From positions 8,308,001 to 8,372,000 of the forward strand of contig NC_060252.1 in assembly GCF_921293095.1 (NCBI RefSeq): a stretch of 64,000 nt of DNA, given 5' to 3'. This stretch comes from Ischnura elegans. Its lineage: Eukaryota; Arthropoda; Insecta; Odonata; Coenagrionidae. Positions 15,001-26,361 of the stretch are shown piece by piece. Below the pieces are notes generated by a model. That model saw only the letters and a list, made by a program, of their open reading frames with translations. It was not told the DNA's origin and did not search any database. Every line of letters starts with the position of its first letter. Within the stretch, counting starts at the first letter, position 1. Both the position numbers and the translations under genes were made by a program.

Positions 15001-18000
15001 CTACAGTACTGGTGGTTTATAATGTGTGAGGTGATCTTTGCGAGGGTAATTGCACCCCTGCAGAGAAACTAGTGTACGCAGCCTTCAATTCACAAAGGCA
15101 AGCTCCCCTTTACAAACCTGCTGATTTACAATGTTAAACAATATCGTTTACTTTGACATAGTAAATTAGAGGTTCTACTGTATATGAGAAATGCATCTTT
15201 GGTTTACATCATCATTACTTAGCCTTTGCCTTGAGGTCTTGGTAACTTTATCATGCTATAAAATTGCTGTTTTTGTAGTTTCAGTTTATAAGAATGTTAT
15301 AATAAGTGCATGATGCAACTTTTAAATTAAGGATTCTTTTATTTTATACATTAGAAATTATTTATCTTGCCTAATATGTACACTTAATGGTAAGAAGTTT
15401 TTCTCATATTTGGAAATGTCATGCATTATTTCTGGTTCCTTAGCTTGGTGAAGTAATTTTTTGGATGATAAATTGTCAATCACTCAATTGTTCCTATCCC
15501 ATACTAGTACTCTAGAAGTAATATTGAATGAAAATGTAGTGCATATATTATTCAATATGTACTTTTTATGGACATGTTAGTATTATTTGCTTGAGAGTGC
15601 TATTTATTTATTTGCCATCCTAATGAATCTATTTCCATAGTTTCTTTTGTTGAAATGACCAAGATCATTGAATCTTGTATTTTATACGTATTAATACATA
15701 GTTGTTTTTTTTGTCCTTGTTGATTGTTTGCCTGAAAAATGTAAACAGGGCTTGCATGTTTCCTTTTAACTGCGGTATTTCTTTTACTTGAGGCCATTTT
15801 GCCCTACATGAATAGGTAAAGAAGGAGAAGTGACTATGGTACTACAAACTAATTTGGTCTAATTTTTGTGAAATATTATCGGGTACTTCGTTGTTATGAA
15901 ATGAGGATACGGTTAAAAGACCTAGAACTTCTTTATTCGGAAAAGGTGTTACAAATTGTTATCAATTCCTTGTGGAAACACGATAAACTTGAGTTCATGA
16001 TTCCAAGTTTTTATCTGATGTTATAATTTAAAATCCCACATAGTTAAATTTAATAAGATTCTAAAACTAAAATCCTAAAAATTCAGTACATATACATATT
16101 CTGCATCAAGGAATCTGTTGTGATTGATTGAGATATAATTGAGTTCAATGAGCTGTAAATTTAAATTTACTAGATTTTGATTTGCCTTTGTATCTTATTC
16201 TGCTATTGACGTGGATTTTTAGTCCTTGTGGTTGTTATCTATTTTTTTCTCATTTTGTGATGGATTAAGTTCCGATCGGCAGTGCCTGTATCTATCATGA
16301 CAATCAGTTTTTTCAACCTCTCGTATTACTCAGTAAAAGTAGACTGAAATTTTGTTAATAGGTATTATCAGGTGAAACCGTGAAGAAAGACCAATTTCTT
16401 GCTCCAAATTTGTAACTTTGGGCAGAGGAAACTAGATTTCTGATGTTTAGCATGTGGAAGATTGCTGTAGGTACATGCCGATATGTTAAGAATCGAATAG
16501 TAGTGTTTGCTTGTAAATTTAGAATAAACTGAAGCTCCTTCCATGCCTAAATTTCAAGCTTTTTAAAAATCTTAATGGTCAGCTATGGTTAACAACACAT
16601 TAGATATACACATAAAGAGATATGCTGGCCTTCGTGGCAGTGGGATGAAGCCCTCGCCTCTTTTAACCTAAGGTTCTGGGTTCAGATCCCGTGTGTTTAA
16701 GATACTTCTATCTAGGGCATTGATGTTTGTGATTGTTTTCATGGATTTGGAAATAAATCTATATTGAACCTGAGTTGTTTATGCCCCATGTTTATAGCCA
16801 TAAAAGTCATACTGATGTTATATTTCTATACATATTATCCTTCTTACCATTGTAAGGGTATGGGGTGCTGAAGGGGTTACTCCTATCTCTTTGTTTTGCC
16901 AGGTGTTAATTACACATGCTTTTTAGAACTGTTGGAAACAGACTTGAATCAAAGGTGTGCTTGAGTTCTTATTATAGAATGAGTTAGTATTTTTGCACCA
17001 CAAGTGTGTATGTATTGTGTAAATGATGTTATTTGAGCTTGGCCAGGAATACTGAATTTTTTCTCTAAAAAAGTAAAGTTTCCTCTGTGAAATAATTATT
17101 ATGACATAGCTATATTCATATGATTTGTTTTTTTCCATTTTATTTTAATCTCATAAACTTCATGTTCCATGAAAATATAACTGTGGCTTAATTTAGCTGG
17201 CAGATATTATTCTTATTGGATGAATTTATTGAAAAGTGATTATGTAGTTAAGTGCAACAGACTGGGAATCCTTATAAAATCTCTGTGGTGTTCATGCGTA
17301 AACGGATGTATTTTTAAGGTTTTCTAGTGTTATTCACTTTCAGGGGCCAATGACCACCACAGTGTATTGATGTCTCTATCACAATTTAAAAATTTGGGAG
17401 AACAACACAAGCATAACAACCCTCCTAATGCACATCAACATACACGGCACAGCCTACCCACCCATAACAGGTGGGTTTTTGTATGTAAACAACTGATGTG
17501 GCTCATGCTGAAAGTGCATTATACATGTTGCGTGTAAATTTTTAAAGATAGAGGTGTCATTTATTTGTAGTTATTTCTCATGAAGGCTAGAATTTAAAAA
17601 TAGTTTTAAACCTAATAATGTGAGGTATCTTATTCTGAGGGTGTAAGAGAAATTACATTGTGTTGCCTTTTAAATTTTGCTGAATTATCAAAAGGAATCA
17701 ATCCTAATCAAATTTAAGGCAGATAATCTTTTGAAAGCTTCCATATCTCGTAACTATTAGCCTCTTGCACAATTTCTCATTATGAATAAAATATTATCCG
17801 GGATCAGTGCATTGAATAACATACAAGTCATAAATTCCCAAAAATAATGATAGGCTTTATGTATAGATGTTAACATTAACTTTTGGTTTAAACATTGCGA
17901 GCATGAAAAGTTGAGGGCTTGCTATTATCAGGCCTCCCATTATCTCGTATTCCAGGTACCAGATTTTGCTCGTTGGAGAGTAAAAAGTGCATTAAGTAAT

Positions 18001-21000
18001 GAAAGTGACCTGATAATTTTATTCAGGATAGAAAAATGACTTGTAGGTATTTTTTATGTGTGCTGGCATTCTTCTTTTTCTCGAGCTGCATTCCCTGATA
18101 AATAAGCATCTTTGTAGTATTTTATCCATATAGATATTTATTTTATTCATATTAAAACCATTTGGTGTCTGCTATTATATAGAAATCTACTGGTGGTGGT
18201 AGGATACTAAAATTACTTTGAAATCATGGAATTAATTTAAAATGTCATTATATAATAATAAGGGCTTCAGTTTTTTCTGTTTTTATGCCTTAAGTGATAG
18301 CTTATAAATATTGATGACCTCAAACATATTCTTAGATTAGGGCTCCCATGAAGAAAGGGAAATATTTATTTTCAGGATGTATAAGTTATCCTTAAACCAG
18401 GTAAATCTTGTCAGCATTGCAGAATTGCCTCTGATATGTATTTCATTAGGGACCACTTTCATTTCAGTTTCAAAATGGAATCCTGCCCAAATATTAACTT
18501 CTCAGGGAATGGTATCAAACCGAGGATATCCAGCCAGCAATTCTCAGCACCAGAATTATTGACTCAGGTAAATTCACTGAGGTTTTGAACTGTACTGTTT
18601 TAATGGATCCTATGAAAAGTTCTTACATACAATTTATCCAGATGTAATTCCATAATCGTGTAATCACTTGACTGTTCACACTTTTGGGGAAACTATGTCT
18701 TTTGCAAAATAAGAAGTATCTTGTTTTTTTTATTTAAAGATTATCTGGGGAATAAAGGATAATAAATTAAGGTGACCTATTGTATGTAGCTGACTGCTGC
18801 TAAAATATTTTATAATGATTCGACCGAAAAACCAGATGTTCGTTATAACAAAGTTTGTATGAACATTTCTTTTAGAAATCATCAAAAAAAAACATTGATA
18901 GTCAATATTCCTTGTCTCTCCAATCTCCTGTACTTATAGTCGCTCTACGAAATATGTAGCTTCATTGTCAAGTGTTTACTATACGTTATAAAATTACGTG
19001 CAGATGTATAAAAACAAGTAAATTATAAAAAAAGAAATTGGTTCTGGGAAAGACTGGTAAAGAAATCCATCGAGATCCAGCTGACAGGTAACACCCTCAA
19101 CTGTGATGCCAGGTATTCACTAAGTAATGTATGGAAACCGGCACTTAGGAAAATAAAATAAGATTGGCTGCCCACCAGCCAATCACGTTAGACCTTACAA
19201 CCAATTGAAAACTATATAAGCTGGCAAACTTCATCCACTCACCATTAGCCCTGATGATGGAACCCGACTCGTGTTCCGAAACATCGGCAGAATGGAGGGA
19301 GACCACCCGGCTGGAAGCCCGGATAGCCTTTTTCGAAGGATGTGGCATGACGCAATCGAGGGTTAATATCTTCCCGAATACAGTAAGACCTCGATAGGTG
19401 AACGAGATGCATTCCTTGAGACCTTGCTCATAAGTTGATATACTTATGCAAGGCATTGAGGAGTGTGTTTATCCTGCAGAATGCGACACTGCATCACAAG
19501 TGTGCAGTAACTCACGATTTTGAAGAACTGATCTAGGTGGGCATGCCACGGAGCCGATGCTGAAAAAATTGCTGTCCGCAGGAAAGAAGATCAGGTAAAA
19601 GGTTGAACTGTTCCTGACTTCACTCTGGATTCAATGATACTTTCTTCAGATTTTCTTCTTTCTTTATCAGATCGAGTTCCTCTGTGCCACACTGCATCGC
19701 ATCGGCCTACTCGTAAGGTGCCAAATTTGAAATTTTGGGCACGCTTGAATTTTTCGAAAGGTCGTATCTCTGAAAGTTCGTAAATCAAATGTGCATAGAA
19801 AGAGGACTAACTCTACGTCTAATTTACGAGAGGTCACTTTGATTCCACTGGAATGAAGCTTATTATATGATATGTAGATCCTGAAGTGTCTCCCACTGAA
19901 GAAAAAACCTACTGTACTGACCATAATTGACGCTCTTGGGCAAGGTACACCAGGAGAACTTAAACATAGTACAATGATTATTACGTAGTGTTATGTATAT
20001 CCACCTAAATGTCGTTGCTTATCAGTGGAACTTCGTAATAAAGTTCTTTTTGTAACTGCTGGGACCGGGACTAAGATTCGTAATGTCATAATAACATGTC
20101 TTTTACTATAGATTGGATAAGCGTTTTCGTTGGGACCCACGATTTACTAAGTAATAAGGAGAATTGATGATAAGGTTGTTTGTATTGACGAGAGTCTACT
20201 GTATTACCCATGAATAAATTGGTAATTGATGTTTTGGTGCTCTCACAGAGTCATCGAAGGGGAAATCCGTACAAAATTATGGGCATCAAATAAATGTTAA
20301 TAGTCATCACTTGATGGAAACTTGGAAATGCCAATCAACACTGAGGCCTTATATAAAAACCGTCGGCCATTAGAAGCATTCTCGCCTTTTACTTATCAGT
20401 TTAGGAAAATTGACCTCATTAATAAGATGTAACTATGTAAGTAGTGTAAAAAAATAGGTATTATAAACATTATGGGTAAAATCATTTGGATCGACAAACA
20501 ATGTGGTTCACTTGGTGTAAAAGTTTATTAGGAGAAGTAGTAAATTAAAAACCAGTTCACCATATAATGCCGGTAAAATAGAAAAATATGTTCAGTGGAA
20601 AAAAAGAGTTCCGTGGAAAACACCGTATCAGCAGAAAAAAAAAACAGATTTTATTCACTGAACCAATGAACTGTCGTAGCCAAAGGTTTTTTTCAAACTG
20701 AGAACTGAATAACTATTAATAACAATAGAAATATTGCTGGCATCATCTTAATCAGCCTGAAGTATCGAAGTACATATAAAAGTGTCTGGTGTCCCATCCC
20801 TTAAAATTTCTATAGATGGCTGAATATGCTGCAAAATGGGTGAAAGCACCTCCAAAAAGGGGTTTATATGCCATGTAACCATTGTGTGTGAGACTTTCTG
20901 AATTCCTATACCTGTTCCTATGGATGAAAATATGACTTCATTGAATATCGAGATGGTATTCATTGATTTTTGTCACTACTTAAGTTGACATTTTTAAAAA

Positions 21001-24000
21001 CTTGGTCCAAAAAGTTTTATTACATGAGGGCTCTCCAGAATGTAACAGATGTTTTGAAATAAAAAATGAACAAAGTAAAGATAACAACTTTTACTGTCTA
21101 CATTTTGAATGTAAACTCTTTTGCTATTTTTCCTCATAATCACCATTTAAATAAGTATTTATGATAACGTGGGACTAGCTTTTCAATAATCTCTCTGTAG
21201 AAATCTGCCTGAAAGATCAACCACTGGTTTACTCTGGCATGCAGTTCAACGTCAATGTCAAATCGTTGTGTAGAGAGCCATGTCTTGATCGCTGGGAAAA
21301 GGTGTTAGTCGCTTGGTGCCAAACCTGGGCTGTACAGCAGATAATTGAAAACTTCCCCTCCAAAACCATTCAAGAACTCTCTTGGGTACAAAAGGGTAGT
21401 TTCCTTCATCAAAGAAATTGAAAGGCATTGATTGTGATTTGTTACCCACCATTTGTGTATTAATAATATACAAATTGTTTGGTTTTAGAAATCCCAGTTA
21501 AGACGAATGTTAATGGTCAATTTTAACCTCATGTGAAAAAGGCCAGATTGGCGATGCCACTCCACATGACGTCACAGGGACCTAGTTTCTTCACGAGTAG
21601 ATAGGAGTTTTACATCGTCTGAGATTGCCAATGCATGCATGAGGCACAGAGCTCAGGGAAACATCTCTTAATTATTACCTATTAAAATTGCCCATGGTCA
21701 GAAAGCTTCCTTCATTTGATTAAGTATTAATAATCCTTCTTTAAGCCAAGCGCTACCAGCCAAGCGCCAGGGTTCTCTACGCTAAGCCATGCTCGGCAGC
21801 AAGCAGCCTGCATCGTCGTGGCGTTCAATGCCTTGCATCCAGGTGGCCTCGCACAGCAGCAGCCAGACGTCACTCAGGCTTTTCCCAGCATTCATACTTA
21901 GCTGTTGCGTTTTTGCGCACTTCAAAATTTTCACTTTTCATTAAATCACTAAAAAATAGATATTGTCATTTAATAATTTAAAAGCGTAAAATACATACTC
22001 CAGGAGTTATAATCTTTTGATTTAGGCAATAAAAAAATTAGGAAACCACCCTATTGGTCATGTGCGGATGAGAGTTGTCGTGGAGAAAAAAATACCCTCT
22101 TGCTGAGCTTTCCTCTACAGTTGCTTTGTACCATGCACCTTAATTTTCTGATGTGTTTTGCAATATCTCTTTGAGTTGATTGTTGGGCCAATCTGGTGAT
22201 AAATTTCAATTGGTTTGTGATTTTTTGCGTTCAAAAACCTCATTTCCTGTTGCACTTTATAATTGGCAGTATTTTCAATTGCTGCACTCATTAACCCTCC
22301 GCTGTGAACGAAGTACGATAGGCACGGTGCACAAGCTAGAGCAAGAGTGTAGGAAAACTTTGATGCCAAGATTGCGGTCCTAGTGCCACCCACTGCCGCA
22401 ACATGCCTAAACATCTGTTACACTCTGGATAGCCCTAGTATTTAATCAAGTTAAAGGATACCGCTGAAGTATGGGTTATAATTTTTATTCATATTAATCT
22501 ACTTTGAATGAAGGCCTAAGTATCCAATAACATTTCTTTCATTCATGCTTCATTATTGTGTTATTGCATACCTTCCATCTTTATATTTTTTATAATGGAA
22601 AGTAAAGAAAACTTTTCAATTCCACGTAAATATTTAATGTACGACCTATATGGTCACACACTTAAATCAAACCCTTTTCCGACCTTGCCTCCTGTTCTAC
22701 CTCATATGACTATGTTTTCATGGACACACTCGTATTCCCCTCCTCCCTTTCACCCGACCAATGCACAGCTACCTCCCCCGACCCTTTTTTGAAGATAATG
22801 TAAGCACGGAAATCCCAAGTCCTCTCCATGCTCTACACCCATTCCCCACCTCTTTGGCCAAACACTATGCCCCTGGGGATTTCAACTCTTGACCCTCCCC
22901 TCAGACAGTTGTGATTTAGATATTTTTGAAATAATTTTGTGACTGTTTATTCTCTGTCTTCTGTGCATCTGTTCCAGATGATGACGTGCCACATTGAAAC
23001 CTTGGTCTTGCATAAAATATTTATGTGGAATTATAAAGTCTTCTCTACTTTTCATTATGTCAAGTAGATTCCATAAATTCATGCCTGAAACAACTAATTA
23101 TAGACATCTTAGTCTTAAGGACATTTTCAAGGGTTATAGCTAATTATCTAATTGTAACGTGAAGGGATTATTATCGCACCGAAATTTTACCGGGACCATA
23201 TTTTTTGAGGCCTCATACTGAGGAGAAGCATACACATACTCCCTTTCTCTCCTTGTTTGAGTTGGTTTTAGTAAAATGTTGCTGTAGTGTTAAATGATGT
23301 GGCAATTATCTGTGATCTTCCAGGTGCAACCAAGTAGAATTTTATTCATGAGCATGTTAGACAGTCATTTATGAAATAGATATTGTTTGAATGATAGATA
23401 TTGAATTGTGGTGCATGATTGCCTACTTCCTCTGTTGTGATTTACCTTTTCTCTTGTAGTGGGTGATAAGTTTCTCATATCAAAATATTAGTGTTCTTTC
23501 ACGTTTAAATATTTTTTTACAGAGTGCATTATTTTCAACATGAGATGGATGCATGCTTTTCTTTCATTAATCAATCCGCCATGGGTCATGGTGCGATTAA
23601 TTGAGTGTTGTGGAACCATGTGTATTACCGGATATGGTCAGTCAGCTAAATAAGTTTCACAAAATCGTCAGACTTATCAATTCATCTGGATCCTCTTCTC
23701 CTTTCAATAATGAAGTCATAATTTAAAAGGCTTGTAATGGATTCCATAGCCTTAAAATGCCCAGGGCACCTGTACAGGCCCAATAAATTTTGTGTTCACA
23801 TTAAATCCAGTATTGAAGGGTGGCAATTGGGCGTTTGAATTCAGCTGCAAAATGTTAAAGGTGACTTAAATGCATACTTACTCTGGTATTGCACGGGGTC
23901 TCAGTGTGGTGGAACTCGACAAGCATGAGATGGATGAGAGCAGGAGTCAGTCCAAGAGTCCAATAATATTGCACTTCAATAGGTAAAAACTCCATCAATC

Positions 24001-26361
24001 CAAATATATAACGTAAAATTTAAAAACTAGAAAATTAAGTAAAAAGTAATTCTAGAAGTAAAACTTCTCCAACATTGCTATACATTCTGGCATGGAAAAG
24101 GAAAATCCAAAATCCACTCATAAGATCAAAGAAATTGCAACTTATTAAAGTTTATTCCAGTCTACTGTGGAATTTATAAAAGTTAATGGCAGCTTTGAGG
24201 AGAAAAATAAAATAAAAAACTTCTTTGCTGTGGAGCTTATTCATCTCCGGGATCAGGCTGGGATAGAATGCACTCAGGGTCACTGTCACACTTCATTCTC
24301 TGTAGTGTGATGTACAGCTGGGCCACGTGTTAGTCTAATCTCTAGCCACTGCCTGGAGGGTTTACCGCATTGGTTGTTCTTCTGCCAATGAGATCAGGAA
24401 GAGGAGAAATGGAGGAACTTGGGGCAGCTACCATTCTCTTTATAGCATTTTACTACTACTCACATAATTTTTTGGAATTTCAGTAATCAGAGTACATATA
24501 CAATATCATGCCCATTACTATCTGATACAAGCAGATCTATTAAAAAATATTAGGATATTAATGTTGTGCCCTATGTGTATCCATGTACACAAGATTTTGG
24601 TGACCATGTCCATCAATTTTGTCAAATAGTTTTTTTTTACAGTTTAGCTTAAATTATCCATCGTAATGGAGGGGCTGCTCAGACAATTAATGAAAAGAGA
24701 CTGATATTAATTATCATTTGTTAGAAATTTTTACTTTGCTTTCTGTCTCAGGCTTTCTCTATACCTTTTGTGCCCATTGATATTACATCAGTGTTTGGAG
24801 GCCCTGGCCAGGAGTGATAGATAATGCAACCGACTGATAATCAAGGCTCTACTGATTTTTTATTTAGTTTTCAAGAGAGAGTTTCTTTTCCATTATTTTT
24901 GTATGTCATAGTTTTCTGATCCCTGCTAGGTTCATTCCTTTCAGAAGCATAACTAATACTGCCATAAGGATGAAAAAGTTTATTCTTGAATTTTTTGTTG
25001 GAATCTGTTCTGGGAGTTTTTTGTGTAGTGAATGCAGACAAAAAACATTGTTGAAAAGTCATCAGTTCACCTCTTTAAGGAATATTCAAGAATATTTAGA
25101 TAAAAAGAATACTTAGTACTTAAGTTTTTTGAACTTCATATTATTGTCAACTCTTGGTCTTGAAAGTTACATAAGAGTTTTGAGGAGATAAAACAGGGCT
25201 AACATATTAATTATGTGACAAATTAATTTTATGCACAAATTGAATTTTGAAGTGGAGATTCCGCGAGGCACAGTAAACGCTAAGCCTTATGGAATATCAA
25301 GAGAGCATAATGTGAACCCAAGCTTTTAAGAAAATGTAATGTTAACTATTTTCACTGCTAATAAGAAACTTGTGCAATCATTGCAAACCAAAAATTTGGC
25401 ATGAGTTCCAGTTATAAAGTGTGTTCATCTAAGACAGAGCAATATGACACTTATGATTTTGAATTAAAATGTGCCTCTAATGTATAGCCTAGGAGGTTGT
25501 AAATATACTGGAGGAGGCACCACTGGCTCCGAGCGTGGAGCAAAGTGTGGCAGGAATGGGAATGCTTGGGTAGGACGCCCACTTCGATAACCAAAACATT
25601 GACAATCCCATTAGGGTCAAATCTTACTATTTGGTGAATTTATTGGTCTTAACTCGTTAACTCATGAAAATAAACTATGGGACGCGCAATGTAAACCTCT
25701 TTTTCTTACTTCATTGGTGGCCTTGTGAAGTTATATCTCAAACGTCTTTTCCCTGGGAAAAATTATTATCAATCACCACGGTTACGTTACACAACCAGCT
25801 CAGCTGAAAATAAAATTTTACTATCATAAACTAGTCATTTACCTGCACTTATACTGGTATTTAATTACGATATAGACAATGGAAATCTAACAATTATAGT
25901 TCAAAAGTATATTTTCAAGGATATCCTGATCAGTAAAGTGGCTAATAGGAAACAGAGTTGATACATTAATAAAAGTGTTGCGAATGATGAGAAAATGCCG
26001 ATGACAATCACTGGCTAAATAATAGTGAGTATTGTACCATTTTTTACTAAATCCCATTAAGGTCAAATCCCATTAGGGTCAAATGCAGTGTATTTTCAGA
26101 ACAAAACTTAGCCACCTTGGAATATCAGTCAGAGACTAAGTCCAAAAATTGTGAAACTGAGATGGTGGAACTTTGACTACGCTAAAAACTTTGAATAACA
26201 GTGCTTGCAGATAGTTCAACCTCCTTGGGTGTAGCTCTCTTCAGTTGTAAAGTTTCATGCCAGCATTTATATTGAAACACCCTTTTTTATATTTTAAATT
26301 TGTAATCGATGTATTTCTTTCCTCACAGGTCCTGCCCCACATTCCACAGAATATTAAATGA
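6083..26361 (+). CDS. UBN1: ubinuclein (HIRA-complex H3.3 chaperone subunit), 3' six exons
   Basis: Ubinuclein (yemanuclein in flies) works with HIRA and CABIN1 to deposit histone H3.3 without DNA replication in the nucleus. Exons read by eye: 6083-6199, 7050-7235, 9012-10990, 17344-17470, 18468-18567, 26329-26361 (stop TGA 26359-26361). All junctions are AG/GT and all phases agree, giving about 846 C-terminal residues. The first two exons encode the conserved ubinuclein middle domain, including WNEEVR, SLLCEVVKIKL, FLESEVRGLWPAGWM and ESRSVH. The rest is a long Ser/Thr/Asn-rich tail, as usual in the family. The N-terminal HIRA-binding domain is not seen; the first exon begins with one base of a split codon, so at least one exon is missing, probably before base 1. 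Introns are up to 7.8 kb and loaded with repeats. Family assignment is strong; the small 3' exons rest on splice and phase agreement only. Confidence 0.88.
7050..7235 (+). CDS. UBN1: ubinuclein exon with the core of the middle domain
   Basis: Acceptor CTACTTTAG before 7050, donor GTAAGT at 7236. It completes a codon begun in the 6083-6199 exon and passes a split ATG to the next exon. It encodes the hallmark block: leucine-rich helix SLLCEVVKIKL, then YLKGFLESEVRGLWPAGWM and ESRSVH. The LWPxGWM and ESRSVH segments are the part of the ubinuclein/yemanuclein family I recognise most readily, so this exon identifies the gene. Confidence 0.92.
7236..9011. other. ubinuclein intron with pogo-type end fragments
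   Basis: Intron between the middle-domain exon and the large exon. TA-CAGTAGACTCTC at 7316 and TA-CAGTGGAGCTCACC at 7935 look like pogo/Tigger-type left ends, but I found no right-hand partners. Nothing else can be named. Confidence 0.4.
9012..10990 (+). CDS. UBN1: ubinuclein large exon: Ser/Thr-rich disordered tail
   Basis: A 1979-bp exon open throughout, with acceptor GTCAACAG and donor GTAAGT at 10991. It starts in a Lys/Pro/Asn-rich linker and then becomes very rich in Ser, Thr, Asn and Pro, with no folded domain that I recognise. Two less disordered patches stand out: MSLKQRILQDAAA at 9790-9828 and an acidic helix-like segment with VDRVMKELLELREM at 10447-10489, which may be short interaction motifs. 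Reading past the donor gives only 17 more codons before a stop. The 234-codon open frame on the opposite strand is a shadow of this exon. Confidence 0.88.
12166..12240 (+). repeat. solo end of GGGTCATTCCATGTCA family
   Basis: GGGTCATTCCATGTCAGTTC, followed by a related TTAGATTTTGATGA stretch, matches the arms of the fold-back element at 43257-44743. No inverted partner is present nearby, so this is a solo end or a decayed copy. Confidence 0.5.
13192..13861 (+). mobile_element. MITE-A copy 2, complete
   Basis: A 670-bp non-coding element with perfect 16-bp inverted ends: TAATAGGGTGGTTTCC on the left, GGAAACCACCCTATTA on the right. The outer TA is probably the target duplication, as in Tc1/mariner-type MITEs. 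It has a GC-rich centre and a perfect TGACGTCA at 13667-13674. It lies in a ubinuclein intron and serves as the reference copy for the other three. Confidence 0.85.
13870..16620. other. ubinuclein intron, AT-rich, no gene seen
   Basis: AT-rich intronic sequence with poly-A/T runs (for example near 14730). No splice-compatible exon with coding character was found, and the flanking exons join in phase without one. The right end of the possible pogo-like element is at 15179. Confidence 0.5.
16625..16800 (+). repeat. tRNA-derived SINE-like repeat
   Basis: An A-box-like GTGGCAGTGGG near 16636 and a B box GGTTCAGATCC at 16679-16689 have the spacing of a tRNA promoter, but the sequence does not fold into a plausible tRNA with paired acceptor ends. 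This fits a tRNA-headed SINE rather than a tRNA gene. The 3' limit is a guess. Confidence 0.45.
19040..19360 (+). pseudogene. Penelope-like retroelement 3' fragment
   Basis: One frame from 19060 to a stop at 19159-19161 reads KKSIEIQLTGN followed by YSLSNVWKPAL, which resembles the extreme C-terminus of Penelope-like proteins, after the GIY-YIG nuclease. It is followed by about 90 bases of untranslated sequence and a hammerhead-like motif, the expected order at the end of these elements. The reverse transcriptase is not present. It lies in the last ubinuclein intron. Confidence 0.6.
19248..19288 (+). ncRNA. hammerhead-ribozyme-like motif (Penelope type)
   Basis: GCC, then the CTGATGA box (19251-19257), then stem II formed by GGAAC and GTTCC, then the GAAA box (19278-19281), then C-ATC and GGC pairing back to the GCC. 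This is the order of a minimal type I hammerhead with ATC as the cleavage triplet and almost no stem III. Such minimal hammerheads are known from Penelope-like elements. The usual GTC is ATC here, giving a C-A mismatch in the single stem III pair, so activity is doubtful. Confidence 0.6.
19381..20201. mobile_element. pogo-like MITE
   Basis: TA-CAGTAAGACCTCGATAGG on the left and, inverted, CAGTAGACTCTCGTCAATAC on the right, followed by TA, bound 821 bp. The imperfect ends follow the pogo/Tigger style, and no transposase is readable. The left end begins within about 100 bases of the hammerhead motif. Confidence 0.5.
21130..22414 (-). pseudogene. mariner transposase remnant
   Basis: Minus-strand fragments in mariner order. 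An N-terminal piece has QQEMRFLNAKNHKPIEIYHQ (HTH region, about 22200-22260). HDNSHPHMT, the region of the second catalytic Asp, ends at 22056. After the MITE come YSPGLAPSD and HLFPAIK (C-terminal region with the third catalytic Asp), then VNQWL and LVPRYHKYLNGDY. The central part, including the first catalytic Asp, is deleted, and there are stops within the C-terminal piece. Clearly inactive. Confidence 0.75.
21391..22055 (-). mobile_element. MITE-A copy 3, inside the mariner remnant
   Basis: Reverse orientation relative to the 13.2-kb copy. It starts AGGGTAGTTTCCTTCATC and ends GGAAACCACCCTATT. It has a perfect TGACGTCA at 21567-21574. It sits exactly between the HDNSHPHMT and YSPGLAPSD segments of the mariner transposase and is therefore younger than the mariner. 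Confidence 0.85.
22588..23065. repeat. fold-back repeat with hammerhead-like motif
   Basis: The left arm at about 22590-22650 contains ATAATGGAAAGTAAAG and AATTCCACGTAAATATTT; the inverse at about 23000-23060 contains ATAATGAAAAGTAGAG and AATTCCACATAAATATTT. Between them is a C-rich tract (22670-22910), followed by GATGATGA, GAAAC (22996-23000) and CTTGGTC. A C-rich tract followed by a hammerhead-like core also occurs at 53800-54055 and 59770-60104, suggesting one Penelope-like family. Confidence 0.5.
23100..26328. other. last ubinuclein intron, right part
   Basis: No gene seen. The phrase CCATTAGGGTCAAAT recurs at about 25610, 26050 and 26070, a short local repeat. Open frames here are short and show no family signature. 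Confidence 0.45.

Larger units (their letters stand above)
11838..15179. mobile_element. possible decayed pogo/Tigger-like element
   Basis: TA followed by CAGTGGAATCTTCAATTTAC at 11838 is matched inversely by CAGTAGAACCTCTAATTTAC at the right end (15160-15179, followed by TA). That is about 15 of 20 positions, in the style of pogo/Tigger ends. No transposase is readable. The interval contains the complete MITE-A copy and a half-copy of the GGGTCATTCCATGTCA family at 12166. The two ends may belong to different insertions. Confidence 0.35.
21023..22438 (-). mobile_element. decayed mariner element interrupted by a MITE
   Basis: Inverted ends sharing AGGGCTNTCCAGANTGTAAC plus AGATGTTT, next to TA on both sides, bound 1.4 kb. 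Within it, on the minus strand, are pieces of a mariner transposase. MITE-A copy 3 interrupts it. See the transposase remnant entry. Confidence 0.75.

Noticed and set aside
16625-16700. Possible tRNA gene
   Set aside because: Only the promoter boxes match; no cloverleaf with a paired acceptor stem.
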